Assembly: GCA_027315315.1 (NCBI GenBank)
Contig: DAHUYG010000033.1
Coordinates: forward strand, 1-64,000
DNA from: Acidimicrobiaceae bacterium
GTDB taxonomy: Bacteria > Actinomycetota > Acidimicrobiia > Acidimicrobiales > RAAP-2
Direction of reading: 5' to 3'
Length of the DNA stretch: 64,000 nucleotides
The position numbers were made by a program, and so were the translations under genes. This document shows positions 38,204 through 46,273 of the stretch, piece after piece. Below the pieces are notes generated by a model, which made no database searches, had not been told where the DNA came from, and worked only from the letters and a program-made list of their open reading frames with translations. The first letter of the stretch is position 1, and each line of letters begins with the position of its first letter.

Positions 38204-38806
38204 TCAGGGGGCGAGCCGCTCCAGGCGCCACCCGGCCGGCTCCCGTCGGTACACGAGCCGATCGTGCAGCCGGTCGTCCTGGTGCTGCCAGAACTCGACG
38301 GCGTGCGGCACGAGGCGGAAGCCGCCCCAGGTCGACGGGCGCGGGACCTCGGCGCCGGCGAAGCGCTCCTCGAGGGCGGCGAAGGCTGCCTCGAGGACGG
38401 CCCGGTCCCTGAGCGGCCGGCTCTGCTCGGAGGCCCGGGCGGCCAGCTGGCTTCGCTGCCGCCGGCCGGCGAAGTAAGCGTCGGACTCCTCGGCGCCGGT
38501 GCGCACGACCGCACCCTCGGCCCGGACCTGGCGGCCGAGCGGCTCCCAGTACGCGACAAGCGCACCCCGGGGGTTGGCGGCGAGCTCCTCGCCCTTGCGG
38601 CTGGCGTAGTTGGTGAAGAAGACGAACCCGCGCTCGTCCCAGTGCTTGAGGAGCACCATGCGCACCGACGGCGCGCCCGAAGCGTCCGCGGTCGCAAGCG
38701 CGATCGCCTCGGGCTGGCGCAGCGAGCCCGAGGCGATGGCGAACCACGCGGCGAACTGGGTGAACGGGTCGGCGGCGAAGTCCGCCTCGCGCAGGAAGTC
38801 GGCCAC
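38204..38806 (-). CDS. pdxH: Pyridoxamine 5'-phosphate oxidase
   Basis: A 200-residue FMN enzyme that oxidises PNP or PMP to pyridoxal phosphate. It has SVRMVLLKHWDERGFVFFTNYASRKGEEL (FMN contacts), YWEPLGRQVRAEG, and WGGFRLVPHAVEFWQ with the terminal RLHDRLVYRR (substrate-binding arginine/histidine). The GTG start lies three bases after the tsaD stop. Its product is the cofactor of Alr, encoded five kilobases upstream in the same direction. Confidence 0.94.
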   Translation of the reverse strand: MADFLREADFAADPFTQFAAWFAIASGSLRQPEAIALATADASGAPSVRMVLLKHWDERGFVFFTNYASRKGEELAANPRGALVAYWEPLGRQVRAEGAVVRTGAEESDAYFAGRRQRSQLAARASEQSRPLRDRAVLEAAFAALEERFAGAEVPRPSTWGGFRLVPHAVEFWQHQDDRLHDRLVYRREPAGWRLERLAP

Positions 38807-38809
38807 CGC

Positions 38810-39811
38810 TCAACCGGCCTCGGCGAGGAACAGGTTGGGCTCGGCCCCGAGCGACCAGGGGCTCGGGCCGCCGTGGGCCAGCCGCCACTGCCCCGCAGCC
38901 GCGATCATGGCGGCGTTGTCGGTGCACATCGCCATGCTCGGCACGAGCGCGGCGATCCCATCCTCGGCACAGGCCTCCTCGGTGCGGCTCCTGAGGAGCG
39001 AGTTCGCCGCCACCCCCCCGGCCAGACAGATCCCGCGCGCCCCGGTTGTGGCGGCGGCCCGGCGGGCCTTGGCCACGAGGACGTCCACGACCGCCTCCTG
39101 GAAGGAGGCCGCGACGTCCTCGGTCGAGGCGCCGGGGGCCTTGTCGACGCTGCGCACAACGGCGGTCTTCAGACCCGAGAAGGAGAAGTCGCAGCCCTCG
39201 TCGCGCATCGCCCGGGGGAAGGCGAAGGCGCGCCCGTCGCCGTCGCGAGCGACCCGGTCGATCGCGGGTCCCCCGGGATATCCGAGGCCGAGGTAGCGGG
39301 CCACCTTGTCGAACGCCTCGCCCGCCGCGTCGTCAAGGGTCTGGCCGAGCAGTCGGTAGCGGCCGAGGCCCTCCACGAGCACGAGGACGGTGTGGCCACC
39401 CGAGACGAGGAGCACCACGAGGGGCCAGTCGAGCTCGCGGTGGTCGAGGAGCGACGCGAAGAGGTGGCCCTCGAGGTGGTTCACGCCGACGAAGGGCACC
39501 TCCCACGCCATCGCCAGCGCCTTCGCGTGGCTGAGCCCGACGAGCAGCGAGCCGACGAGGCCGGGCCCGCAGGTCGCGGCGACGGCGTCGACCGGCGGGT
39601 GTCCGGCCGGTCCCGCGGCGGCGAGCGCCTCGTCGATCACCGGGGTCAACCGCTCGAGGTGGGCGCGCCCGGCGAGCTCGGGGACGACGCCGCCGTAGCG
39701 GGCGTGCAGGTCGACCTGGCTCGAGACGACCGACGACAGCACGACCCGGCCGGGCCCGACCACCGCCGCCGCCGTCTCGTCGCAGGAGGTCTCGATCCCG
39801 AGCACCCTCAC
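38810..39811 (-). CDS. tsaD: tRNA N6-adenosine threonylcarbamoyltransferase
   Basis: A 333-residue Kae1/TsaD ASKHA-fold enzyme that attaches the threonylcarbamoyl group to A37 of ANN-decoding tRNAs. It has VLGIETSCDET at the start, the metal-binding HLEGH motif (VNHLEGHLFA), LVSGGHT, and LAGGVAANSLLR near the end. The GTG overlaps the rimI stop (GTGA). It works with TsaB and TsaE, both encoded just upstream here. TsaC is not in the window. Confidence 0.97.
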   Translation of the reverse strand: MRVLGIETSCDETAAAVVGPGRVVLSSVVSSQVDLHARYGGVVPELAGRAHLERLTPVIDEALAAAGPAGHPPVDAVAATCGPGLVGSLLVGLSHAKALAMAWEVPFVGVNHLEGHLFASLLDHRELDWPLVVLLVSGGHTVLVLVEGLGRYRLLGQTLDDAAGEAFDKVARYLGLGYPGGPAIDRVARDGDGRAFAFPRAMRDEGCDFSFSGLKTAVVRSVDKAPGASTEDVAASFQEAVVDVLVAKARRAAATTGARGICLAGGVAANSLLRSRTEEACAEDGIAALVPSMAMCTDNAAMIAAAGQWRLAHGGPSPWSLGAEPNLFLAEAG

Positions 39812-40347
39812 GGCGCGACCGCGGGCCTCGAGCGGACCTCCCCCTCCAGGGCGGCGATGCGCTGCGCGTACTGGGGGGTGTCGATCTCGTAGGCGAACAT
39901 GACGTAGGCGTCCTCGCCGGTCATCTGGTAGTAGCCCTTGCGGACGCCGACCGGTGCGAAGCCGAAGCGTCGGTACAGGGCCTGGGCGCCGTGGTTCGAG
40001 AAGGCCACCTCCAAGGAGAGCTGGTTCGCCCCGGACTCGATCGAGACCGCCACGGCGTCGAGCAGGAGCACGGTCGCGATCCCGCGTCGCTGGTACTCGG
40101 GAGCGACCGCGATCGTCGTCACATGCGCCTCGGGTCCGGTCAGCATCACCCCCCGGTAGCCGACGATCCGCCGGCCGAGCCGGGCCACGCGGTACGAGCG
40201 TCCGTGGCGCAGCGCCAGCTCCGAGCCGAAGATCGTCGAGCTCCACGGCTCGGGGAAGACCCGCTTCTCGATGTCGAGCACGGCCTTCAGGTCGCGACGG
40301 TGCATCTGATGGAGGCTCAGCCCCTCGAGCGCGCTCGCCTCACGCAT
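39808..40347 (-). CDS. rimI: Ribosomal protein S18-alanine N-acetyltransferase
   Basis: A 179-residue GNAT with LHQMHRRDLKAVLDIEKRVFPEPWSS, typical of RimI, then VTTIAVAPEYQRRGIATVLL (acetyl-CoA loop) and SNHGAQALYRRFGFAPVGVRKGYY. It acetylates the N-terminal alanine of S18. Its place between tsaB and tsaD is the standard actinobacterial order. The ATG lies within the last eight bases of tsaB. Confidence 0.94.
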   Translation of the reverse strand: MREASALEGLSLHQMHRRDLKAVLDIEKRVFPEPWSSTIFGSELALRHGRSYRVARLGRRIVGYRGVMLTGPEAHVTTIAVAPEYQRRGIATVLLLDAVAVSIESGANQLSLEVAFSNHGAQALYRRFGFAPVGVRKGYYQMTGEDAYVMFAYEIDTPQYAQRIAALEGEVRSRPAVAP

Positions 40348-41062
40348 CGGCGGGTCCCACCGACTCGCGCCGGACCCAGTTGATCCGGGCATCGGCGCCG
40401 CGCATGTACTGCGCCTGCAGGTCGATCGCGGCGAGAGGCGGGGCGCCGGCGGCCAGGCGCCGGGCGCCGAGCGAGGCGAGCGTCGCCGGACTCGGGTGGG
40501 CGTGGGTCCCGTCGGCCAGCGTGACCCCGGCCTGGTCGGCCAGGAGCTCGCGGTAGCGCACCGCGCCGTCTCCCAGCGCGAGGGTGCCCGTGGCACCGTC
40601 CACCAGCGCGGCGATCCCCTCGGGTCGGCACCGCACCGGCGTGCTCAGCGCGACCGGCACGCCGGTCGGGCCGCGCCCATAGCGCGCCGCGAAGACCTCG
40701 CCGCGCCGGGCGTCGACCACCGCGAGCACCGGGCCCGCCCAGCCGCCGTCGAGCGCCGCCGCGGCGAGCGTCTCGAGGCTCGTGCACCCGACCAGGCCGG
40801 TGCCGAGCGCCTGGGCGATGCCCTTGGCGGTGGCCACCCCGACCCGCAGCCCGGTGAACAGCCCGGGCCCGACGTCCACCGCGATCGCGTCGAGCTCGCC
40901 GAGCGTGACCCCGGCCCGGCCGAGGACCTCGGCGATCGCCGGCGCCAGCACCTCGGCGTGCCTTCGGCCGCCCGTCTCGCACACCTCGGCCACCGTCTCG
41001 CCCTCGCGGTGCAACGCCGCCCCCACCAGATCGGTCGCCGACTCGATGCCCAGCACGATCAT
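40340..41062 (-). CDS. tsaB: tRNA t6A synthesis accessory protein TsaB
   Basis: A 240-residue ASKHA-fold partner of TsaD. It starts (M)IVLGIESATDLVGAAL, has GGRRHAEVLAPAIAEVL, and IAVDVGPGLFTGLRVGVATAKG, the family signature. It lacks the metal-binding histidines of TsaD, as expected for the non-catalytic subunit. Start and stop overlap its neighbours (ATGA with tsaE). Confidence 0.95.
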   Translation of the reverse strand: MIVLGIESATDLVGAALHREGETVAEVCETGGRRHAEVLAPAIAEVLGRAGVTLGELDAIAVDVGPGLFTGLRVGVATAKGIAQALGTGLVGCTSLETLAAAALDGGWAGPVLAVVDARRGEVFAARYGRGPTGVPVALSTPVRCRPEGIAALVDGATGTLALGDGAVRYRELLADQAGVTLADGTHAHPSPATLASLGARRLAAGAPPLAAIDLQAQYMRGADARINWVRRESVGPADA

Positions 41063-41577
41063 CTCGGGGCGACCGCCTCGGCCATCGCCGCCCGGCGGTC
41101 GCTCCACGGGGCGCCCCGGCCGACGAGGGTGACGGCGCGCCGCTCCGCGCCCTCGCCCGACCCGTTGGTCTCCGGGACGAGGGTGATCTCGAGCGCGCCC
41201 TCGCCCAGTGCCGGCGCGCCGACGTCGCCCCATTCGACGAGGGCCACAGCGTCGCCCTCGAGCAGCTCGGGGAGCGCGAGATCCGCCACCTCGGCCAGGT
41301 GGTCGAGCCGGTAGAGGTCGGCGTGGAGGAGCTGACGCACCGGTGCGCCGGGTCCGCAACGGTACTGGCGCACGAGGGTGAAGGTCGGGCTGGTCACCGG
41401 CCCCTCCACCCCGAGCCCGGCGGCGAAGCCCTGTGCGAGGACGGTCTTGCCCGCCCCGAGGCCGCCGACGAGGAGCACCAGGTCGCCCGGGCGCGCCAAT
41501 GCGCCGAGCGCTGCGCCGAGCCGGCGGGTCGACTCGGGGTCATCGCTGTGCACGATGAGCGACCACGGGTCACTCAC
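41059..41577 (-). CDS. tsaE: tRNA t6A synthesis ATPase TsaE
   Basis: A 172-residue P-loop protein: LVGGLGAGKTVLAQGFAAGLG (Walker A), SPTFTLVRQY, LLHADLYRLD (Walker B-like) and VALVEWGD, all standard for TsaE. It hydrolyses ATP to turn over the TsaBD complex. The GTG overlaps the stop of the uracil-DNA glycosylase gene as GTGA. Confidence 0.95.
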   Translation of the reverse strand: MSDPWSLIVHSDDPESTRRLGAALGALARPGDLVLLVGGLGAGKTVLAQGFAAGLGVEGPVTSPTFTLVRQYRCGPGAPVRQLLHADLYRLDHLAEVADLALPELLEGDAVALVEWGDVGAPALGEGALEITLVPETNGSGEGAERRAVTLVGRGAPWSDRRAAMAEAVAPR

Positions 41578-42188
41578 CCGCGACCGAGCTCCGGGACAGC
41601 CGGCGCCCCGCCGGCGGCGACCGCGAGCAACCGCTTGGCCCGGACGAGGTCGGCCCGCATCTCGGCGAGGACCTGGCCCCCGGAGCGCAGCGCAAAGGCC
41701 GGATGGTAGGTGGGCACGAGCTGCCCGCGGCGGAACGGGTAGGCGCGCCCGCGCAGCGCCCGGATGCCCTCGGAGGTGCCGAGGAGCAGACGCGCCGCGA
41801 AGTTGCCGAGGGTCACCACCACGCTCGGGTCGATGAGCTCGATCTGGGAAGCAAGGTAGGGGCGGCACGCCTCGATCTCGTCAGGCAGCGGGTCGCGATT
41901 CTCCGGCGGCCGGCACTTCACGACGTTCGCGATGTAGCACCGGCTCCGGTCCATCGACAGCTCCTCTTGCATCAGTCGGTCGAGGAGCTTGCCCGAACGC
42001 CCGACGAAGGGCTCCCCGGCGAGGTCCTCCTCGCGGCCGGGGCCCTCGCCCACGAACATGAGCCGGGCGTGCGGGTCCCCGACGCCGAAGACGACCTGGG
42101 TGCGACCCCGGGACAGGGGGCAGCGCACGCAGTCCAACGCCTCCGCCCGCAGGGCCTCGAACGCGACGGGCGAGCCTGGCCCGACCAC
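41574..42188 (-). CDS. Family 4 uracil-DNA glycosylase with iron-sulfur cluster
   Basis: A 204-residue glycosylase that removes uracil from DNA. Motif A is [22 protein letters not shown], and motif B is [10 protein letters not shown]. Four cysteines in the family spacing (CVRC near 20-23, KCRPPENR, and EACRPYL) would hold a 4Fe-4S cluster. GTG start. It begins a run of genes coupled by 4-base overlaps through tsaE, tsaB, rimI and tsaD. Confidence 0.92.
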   Translation of the reverse strand: MVGPGSPVAFEALRAEALDCVRCPLSRGRTQVVFGVGDPHARLMFVGEGPGREEDLAGEPFVGRSGKLLDRLMQEELSMDRSRCYIANVVKCRPPENRDPLPDEIEACRPYLASQIELIDPSVVVTLGNFAARLLLGTSEGIRALRGRAYPFRRGQLVPTYHPAFALRSGGQVLAEMRADLVRAKRLLAVAAGGAPAVPELGRG

Positions 42189-42209
42189 CGCGGCATCGTA
42201 GTTGCGCCC

Positions 42210-42245
42210 GGCACCGGGCCTTCCCCGCCTCCGGGGCCCGGCGCC
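42210..42245 (-). terminator. Hairpin between the hydrolase and uracil-DNA glycosylase genes
   Basis: Arms GGCACCGGGCC (42210-42220) and GGCCCGGCGCC (42235-42245) pair with one mismatch around a GC-rich loop, in the only gap of note between alr and tsaD. It lacks a T tract. Confidence 0.45.
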
Positions 42246-42251
42246 GCGCCC

Positions 42252-43247
42252 TCAACCGGGCGCCGCGAGCGTCGCCGAGAAGTCCTCGATGAGCCGGTCG
42301 AGCTCGCCTGGTCGCTCCAGCATGACGAGGTGACCGCAGCCCCCGAGCAGCTCGAGGCGGGCACCGGGGATGTGCGAGGCGACGAAGCGAGCCCGCCGGG
42401 CCGGGGTCAAGGCGTCCCGGGTCCCGGCCACGATGAGGGTCGGGAGCCCGATCCGGGGCAGGTCGATCCGCACGTCGAAGCTCATGAGCGGCGCCAGGAG
42501 CTCGGCCATCGCCCGGGGGGACACCGCGCTCGAGAGCGAGCGGACCAGCTCCACGTCGACGGGGCGCGCCCGGGCGCCGAAGCACGCCCGGGAGCTCCAG
42601 GTGGCGAGGTCCGATCCGGGGTAGACGCCCTTGCCGCGACGCTCGGCGTAGCGGGCGGCGCGCAACGCCACGCGCGCCGTCAGCGTCCCCACGGGCCGGC
42701 CGAGCGGCCCCGGGACCGTGGGGCCGGCGTCGGTCGCGACGAGGACGAGCCCGCGAGCGTGTCGTCGCAGCTCGGCCTCCCGGCGGATCGCCGCCAGCTG
42801 CAGCACCATCCCGCCCAAGGAGTGCCCGACGACGACGGCGTCCCGGACGTCGCACGCCTCGAGGACCGCGATCACGTCGTCGGCCAGCCGCTCGAAGGAG
42901 AAGCCGCCGGCTCCGGCGATGGATGGACCGTGCCCGCGCAGGTCGATCGCCACCACCCGATGGCGTTCGGGCAGGGTCGAGAACTGCCGGGCCCAGACCC
43001 CGACGCCGAGCGCGATGCCGTGGATGAGCACGACGGGCGGTCCGGTCCCGGCCTCCACCACATGCACCCTCCCCCCGTCGTCGGTCGCCACGAAGTGGTG
43101 CTCGACGTCGGCCGGCATCGAGAGGCCCGCCGCGGTCAGCTCCTCCTCGGTCGCCCGCCAGCGGCGGACAAGCGAGCGCTCGAGCAGGTAGCCCAGCCCG
43201 AGCCCCGCGCCGAGGGTGAGCGACCCGAGCGTTCTCGAGCGGGTCAT
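42252..43247 (-). CDS. Alpha/beta-hydrolase with N-terminal membrane-like segment
   Basis: A 331-residue hydrolase. A short N-terminal hydrophobic stretch (LGSLTLGAGLGLGYLL) may anchor it to the membrane. Then come the oxyanion motif VLIHGIALG, DLRGHGPS, the nucleophile elbow GHSLGG, and the acid/histidine pair in AGTRDALTP and GGCGHLVMLERP. The ATG overlaps the alr stop as ATGA. The Alr-hydrolase-TsaE arrangement is common in Actinobacteria, but the substrate is not known. Confidence 0.88.
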   Translation of the reverse strand: MTRSRTLGSLTLGAGLGLGYLLERSLVRRWRATEEELTAAGLSMPADVEHHFVATDDGGRVHVVEAGTGPPVVLIHGIALGVGVWARQFSTLPERHRVVAIDLRGHGPSIAGAGGFSFERLADDVIAVLEACDVRDAVVVGHSLGGMVLQLAAIRREAELRRHARGLVLVATDAGPTVPGPLGRPVGTLTARVALRAARYAERRGKGVYPGSDLATWSSRACFGARARPVDVELVRSLSSAVSPRAMAELLAPLMSFDVRIDLPRIGLPTLIVAGTRDALTPARRARFVASHIPGARLELLGGCGHLVMLERPGELDRLIEDFSATLAAPG

Positions 43248-44449
43248 CGCCCGGGCCGCGCTCCGGGCACGCCGCCGTCGCGCAGGGCCTTGGCGTCGCT
43301 CGAGACCACGCGCGGCACCCGGGCGCCGATCAGGGTCAGCACCTCGTGGTTGATCGTCCCGAGGATCCCCGCCCACTCACCCACCGAGATGCGTTCTTCG
43401 CCCTGGGCGCCGAGCAGCACGACCTCGTCGCCGAGCTCCACGTCGCCGCCGGGCCCGCAGTCGACCACGATCTGGTCCATCGTCACCACGCCGGCAAGCG
43501 GTCGGCGCTGGCCCCGGATCAGCACCTCCCCACCGGCGCTGAAGTAGCGCCTCGGCAGGCCGTCGGCGTACCCGATCGGCACCGTGGCGACGGTCGAGTC
43601 GGCCGGCAGCGGCCGGAGCCGGCCGTAGGAGGGCCGCTCGCCGGCGGCCAACCGGTGCTGTGCCACGACCCGCGAGCGCAGCGACATCACCGGTTCGAGT
43701 CGGCGCCCTCCGCTCGCCCAGAGCGCGTCGGCGACGGCCGCGCTCGACACCTCGCCGTAGATCGCGATACCGGTCCGAACGAGGTCGTAGCGCGCAGCGG
43801 GGTGCGCGATCGTGGCGGCCGAGTTGGCGGCGTGACGCAGGAAGCCCGATGCGCCCTGCGCGCGCACCGCGAGGACCCCCTCCTCGAACCGCCGGAGCTG
43901 GAGCGCGGTGAACTCTCGGTCCTCGGCCGAGGCACCGTCTGCCACGGCGAGGTGCGTGAAGACCCCGCCGAGGGCGACGCCCGGGGCGTCTGCGACCTCC
44001 CGGGCCAGTTCGCCCGCCGCCTCGGGCGCGACCCCGATCCGGTGCATCCCGGTGTCGATCTTGAGGTGGACGGTGGCCTCGACCCCGACCCGGGCGGCCG
44101 CCGAGGCGATCGCCCGGACCGATGCCCGGCTCGACACCGTCGGCGTGACCCGCTGCACGACGACCTCCGCGGCGGCGTCGGGGGCGGGGTCCGAGAGGAG
44201 CAGGATCGGTGCGGTGATCCCGGCGTCGCGCAGCGCCACCGCCTCGTCCATGACGGCCACCGCCAGCCATGCGGCGCCGGCGTCGAGCGCCGCGGCGGCG
44301 GCATCGCTGGCACCGTGGCCGTAGCCGTCGGCCTTCACCACCGCGCACAGTGCGGCGCTCCCTGCGATCTCCCTCATGAGCGCGACGTTCGAGGACAGCG
44401 CTTCGAGGTCCACCTCGACCCAGGTCGGCCGGAGCCTGCCTTCAGCCAT
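43244..44449 (-). CDS. alr: Alanine racemase
   Basis: A 401-residue PLP enzyme giving D-alanine for peptidoglycan. The PLP lysine is in CAVVKADGYGHG near residue 39. RHAANSAAT and IGYADGLPRR are further family marks, and the second catalytic tyrosine should be in the C-terminal beta domain (MDQIVVDCG region nearby). The ATG lies within the last eight bases of nnrE/nnrD. Complete. Confidence 0.96.
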   Translation of the reverse strand: MAEGRLRPTWVEVDLEALSSNVALMREIAGSAALCAVVKADGYGHGASDAAAAALDAGAAWLAVAVMDEAVALRDAGITAPILLLSDPAPDAAAEVVVQRVTPTVSSRASVRAIASAAARVGVEATVHLKIDTGMHRIGVAPEAAGELAREVADAPGVALGGVFTHLAVADGASAEDREFTALQLRRFEEGVLAVRAQGASGFLRHAANSAATIAHPAARYDLVRTGIAIYGEVSSAAVADALWASGGRRLEPVMSLRSRVVAQHRLAAGERPSYGRLRPLPADSTVATVPIGYADGLPRRYFSAGGEVLIRGQRRPLAGVVTMDQIVVDCGPGGDVELGDEVVLLGAQGEERISVGEWAGILGTINHEVLTLIGARVPRVVSSDAKALRDGGVPGARPGR

Positions 44450-45839
44450 CGCCGCCGCCGACCCGGCCCGAGAGCCAGTCCGACACGAGATCGGGCAGGT
44501 CGATCGCGAGCAGCCCGCGGGGCCGGCCCCGACGGGCGGCGGCGCCGTGGACGAACGCAGCGAAGGCGGCGGCCCGGTGCGGATCGAGGCCGCTCGCGAT
44601 GAACGCGGCGATGATCCCGCCGAGGACGTCGCCGCTGCCTGCGGTGGCAAGCGCCGGGCTGCCGGCGTTCGAGAGGAGCACGTCGGGAAGCTCGGATCGC
44701 CCCGGTGCCGCGACCGCTGTCGTCGAGCCCTTGACGAGGACGATGGCACCGGTGGCCGCCGCGAGCCGGCGTGCCGCACCGACACGGTCGGGTCCCGGCG
44801 CCTCGCCGGCCAGGCGCCGGTACTCGCCGTCGTGGGGCGTGAGGACCACGACCCGCCCAGAGGACCGGACCACCGCGGCTGCGCTCGCGGCGTCGCCCAG
44901 CGCGAACAGCGCGTCGGCGTCGGCGACGACCGGGACCGGGGACTCGCCGATCACGCGGCGCACCGCTGCGGCGGTGGAGTCGCTGCGCCCGAGCCCCGGG
45001 CCGATGACGAGCGCCCGGCACCGCTCGAGCATCCCGAGCACGTCGCCGGCCCAGTCCTCGTGCCCGAGCGGGAGTCGGACGGCCTCCGCCGGCCAGGGGC
45101 CGGTCGCCGAGGCACCAGCGCCGGGAACGCCCAACCGGACCATCCCCGCCCCGGCCCTCGAGGCGCCCCGGGCGCAGAGGAACGACGCCCCCTCCATCCC
45201 GGGCGACCCTGCGACGACGGCGACCGCGCTCGCCCACTTGTGCGTCTCGCGCCCCCGGCGCGGCAACCCGGCCAGGTCCGCCTGCTCGACGAGGCCGATC
45301 GAGGGCCGCCCGACGCTGACCCCGATGTCGGCGACCTGGACTCGCCCGGCGAGCGACGCCCCCTCCCCCATCACGAGGCCCGGCTTCAGCGCGGCGAACG
45401 AGACGGTCCGCTCGGCGGCGAGCGGACGGCCCGGCGCCTCCCCGGTGTCGCCGTCCACCCCCGAGGGGATGTCGACCGCGAGGACCGCGACGCCCTCGGC
45501 GACCTCGGGCGCGTCGTAGGAGCCCCCGAACCCGGTGCCGTACGCGGCGTCGACGAGAAGCTCCACGCCCCCGATCCGGGCCGGGGGCCTCGATGCGTCG
45601 AGGACCACCACCCGCGCGCCGCGCCGTCGCAGCACTGCCGCCGCCACCCGGCCGTCGTTGCCGTTGTTCCCCTTGCCGGCCAGCACGGCGACCCGCCGGC
45701 CGTAGGCGCCGCCCAGCATGTCGATCGCCGCGGTCGCCGTCGCGAAGCCGGCCCGCCGGATCAGCTCGGACTCGGCGACGACCCGCCGTGCCCGCTCGTC
45801 GGCCGCCCGCATCTCGGCCACGGTGACCACGGAGCGCAC
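44442..45839 (-). CDS. nnrD: Bifunctional NAD(P)H-hydrate epimerase / ADP-dependent dehydratase
   Basis: A 465-residue fusion that repairs damaged NAD(P)H. The N-terminal epimerase domain (about 1-195) has VAEMRAADERA, LAGKGNNGNDGRVAA and VDIPSGVDGDTG. The C-terminal ribokinase-like dehydratase domain has AVVAGSPGMEGAS, LTPHDGEYRRLAG, LVKGSTTAV and ATAGSGDVLGG (catalytic Asp). GTG start eight bases after acpS. Its position between acpS and alr is conserved among Actinobacteria. Confidence 0.95.
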   Translation of the reverse strand: MRSVVTVAEMRAADERARRVVAESELIRRAGFATATAAIDMLGGAYGRRVAVLAGKGNNGNDGRVAAAVLRRRGARVVVLDASRPPARIGGVELLVDAAYGTGFGGSYDAPEVAEGVAVLAVDIPSGVDGDTGEAPGRPLAAERTVSFAALKPGLVMGEGASLAGRVQVADIGVSVGRPSIGLVEQADLAGLPRRGRETHKWASAVAVVAGSPGMEGASFLCARGASRAGAGMVRLGVPGAGASATGPWPAEAVRLPLGHEDWAGDVLGMLERCRALVIGPGLGRSDSTAAAVRRVIGESPVPVVADADALFALGDAASAAAVVRSSGRVVVLTPHDGEYRRLAGEAPGPDRVGAARRLAAATGAIVLVKGSTTAVAAPGRSELPDVLLSNAGSPALATAGSGDVLGGIIAAFIASGLDPHRAAAFAAFVHGAAARRGRPRGLLAIDLPDLVSDWLSGRVGGGDG

Positions 45840-45847
45840 GGGCGGCC

Positions 45848-46273
45848 CTAGGAGACCGCTGGGGCGGACTCGCCGAGCACCATCGCGAGCGCCAGGTCGT
45901 CGGTGTGGGTGAGCGACACGTGCCATCGGACGATCCCCCGCCGTTCGGCCAGCGCCGCGGCCTTCCCGCTCAGCCGCAGCGCCGGGGCGCCCCGGCGGCC
46001 GCTCGGCCCGACCGGCCGCACGACCTCGACGTCGCGCATGGCGAAGCCGCCGATGCCGACCCCGAGCGTCTTCATGACCGCCTCCTTGGCGGCGAAGCGG
46101 GCCGCCAGGTGCTGGGCCGGCTCGGCCCGGCGGCTTGCGTAGGCGCGCTCGTCCTCGGTGAACACCCGCTCGACGAGCCTCGGCCGCCTCGCGATCACCT
46201 TGCGGAACCGGACGATGTCCACGGCGTCGATCCCGATGCCGGCCACCGAGCCGGGACCGGCGGGACCGATCAC
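45848..46273 (-). CDS. acpS: Holo-[acyl-carrier-protein] synthase
   Basis: A 141-residue phosphopantetheinyl transferase: GIGIDAVDIVRF (metal Asp), RVFTEDERAYA, ARFAAKEAVMKTLG (WxxKEA-like core) and WHVSLTHTDDLALA. I start at the GTG that overlaps the glmS stop (GTGA). A GTG nine codons further (46246) gives the more usual length of about 132 and cannot be ruled out. It activates ACPs for fatty acid and polyketide synthesis. Confidence 0.93.
   Translation of the reverse strand: MIGPAGPGSVAGIGIDAVDIVRFRKVIARRPRLVERVFTEDERAYASRRAEPAQHLAARFAAKEAVMKTLGVGIGGFAMRDVEVVRPVGPSGRRGAPALRLSGKAAALAERRGIVRWHVSLTHTDDLALAMVLGESAPAVS

Noticed and set aside
40895-41062. GTG-started frames inside tsaB and tsaE as separate small genes
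   Set aside because: They are other-frame readings of the t6A genes and carry no independent signals.
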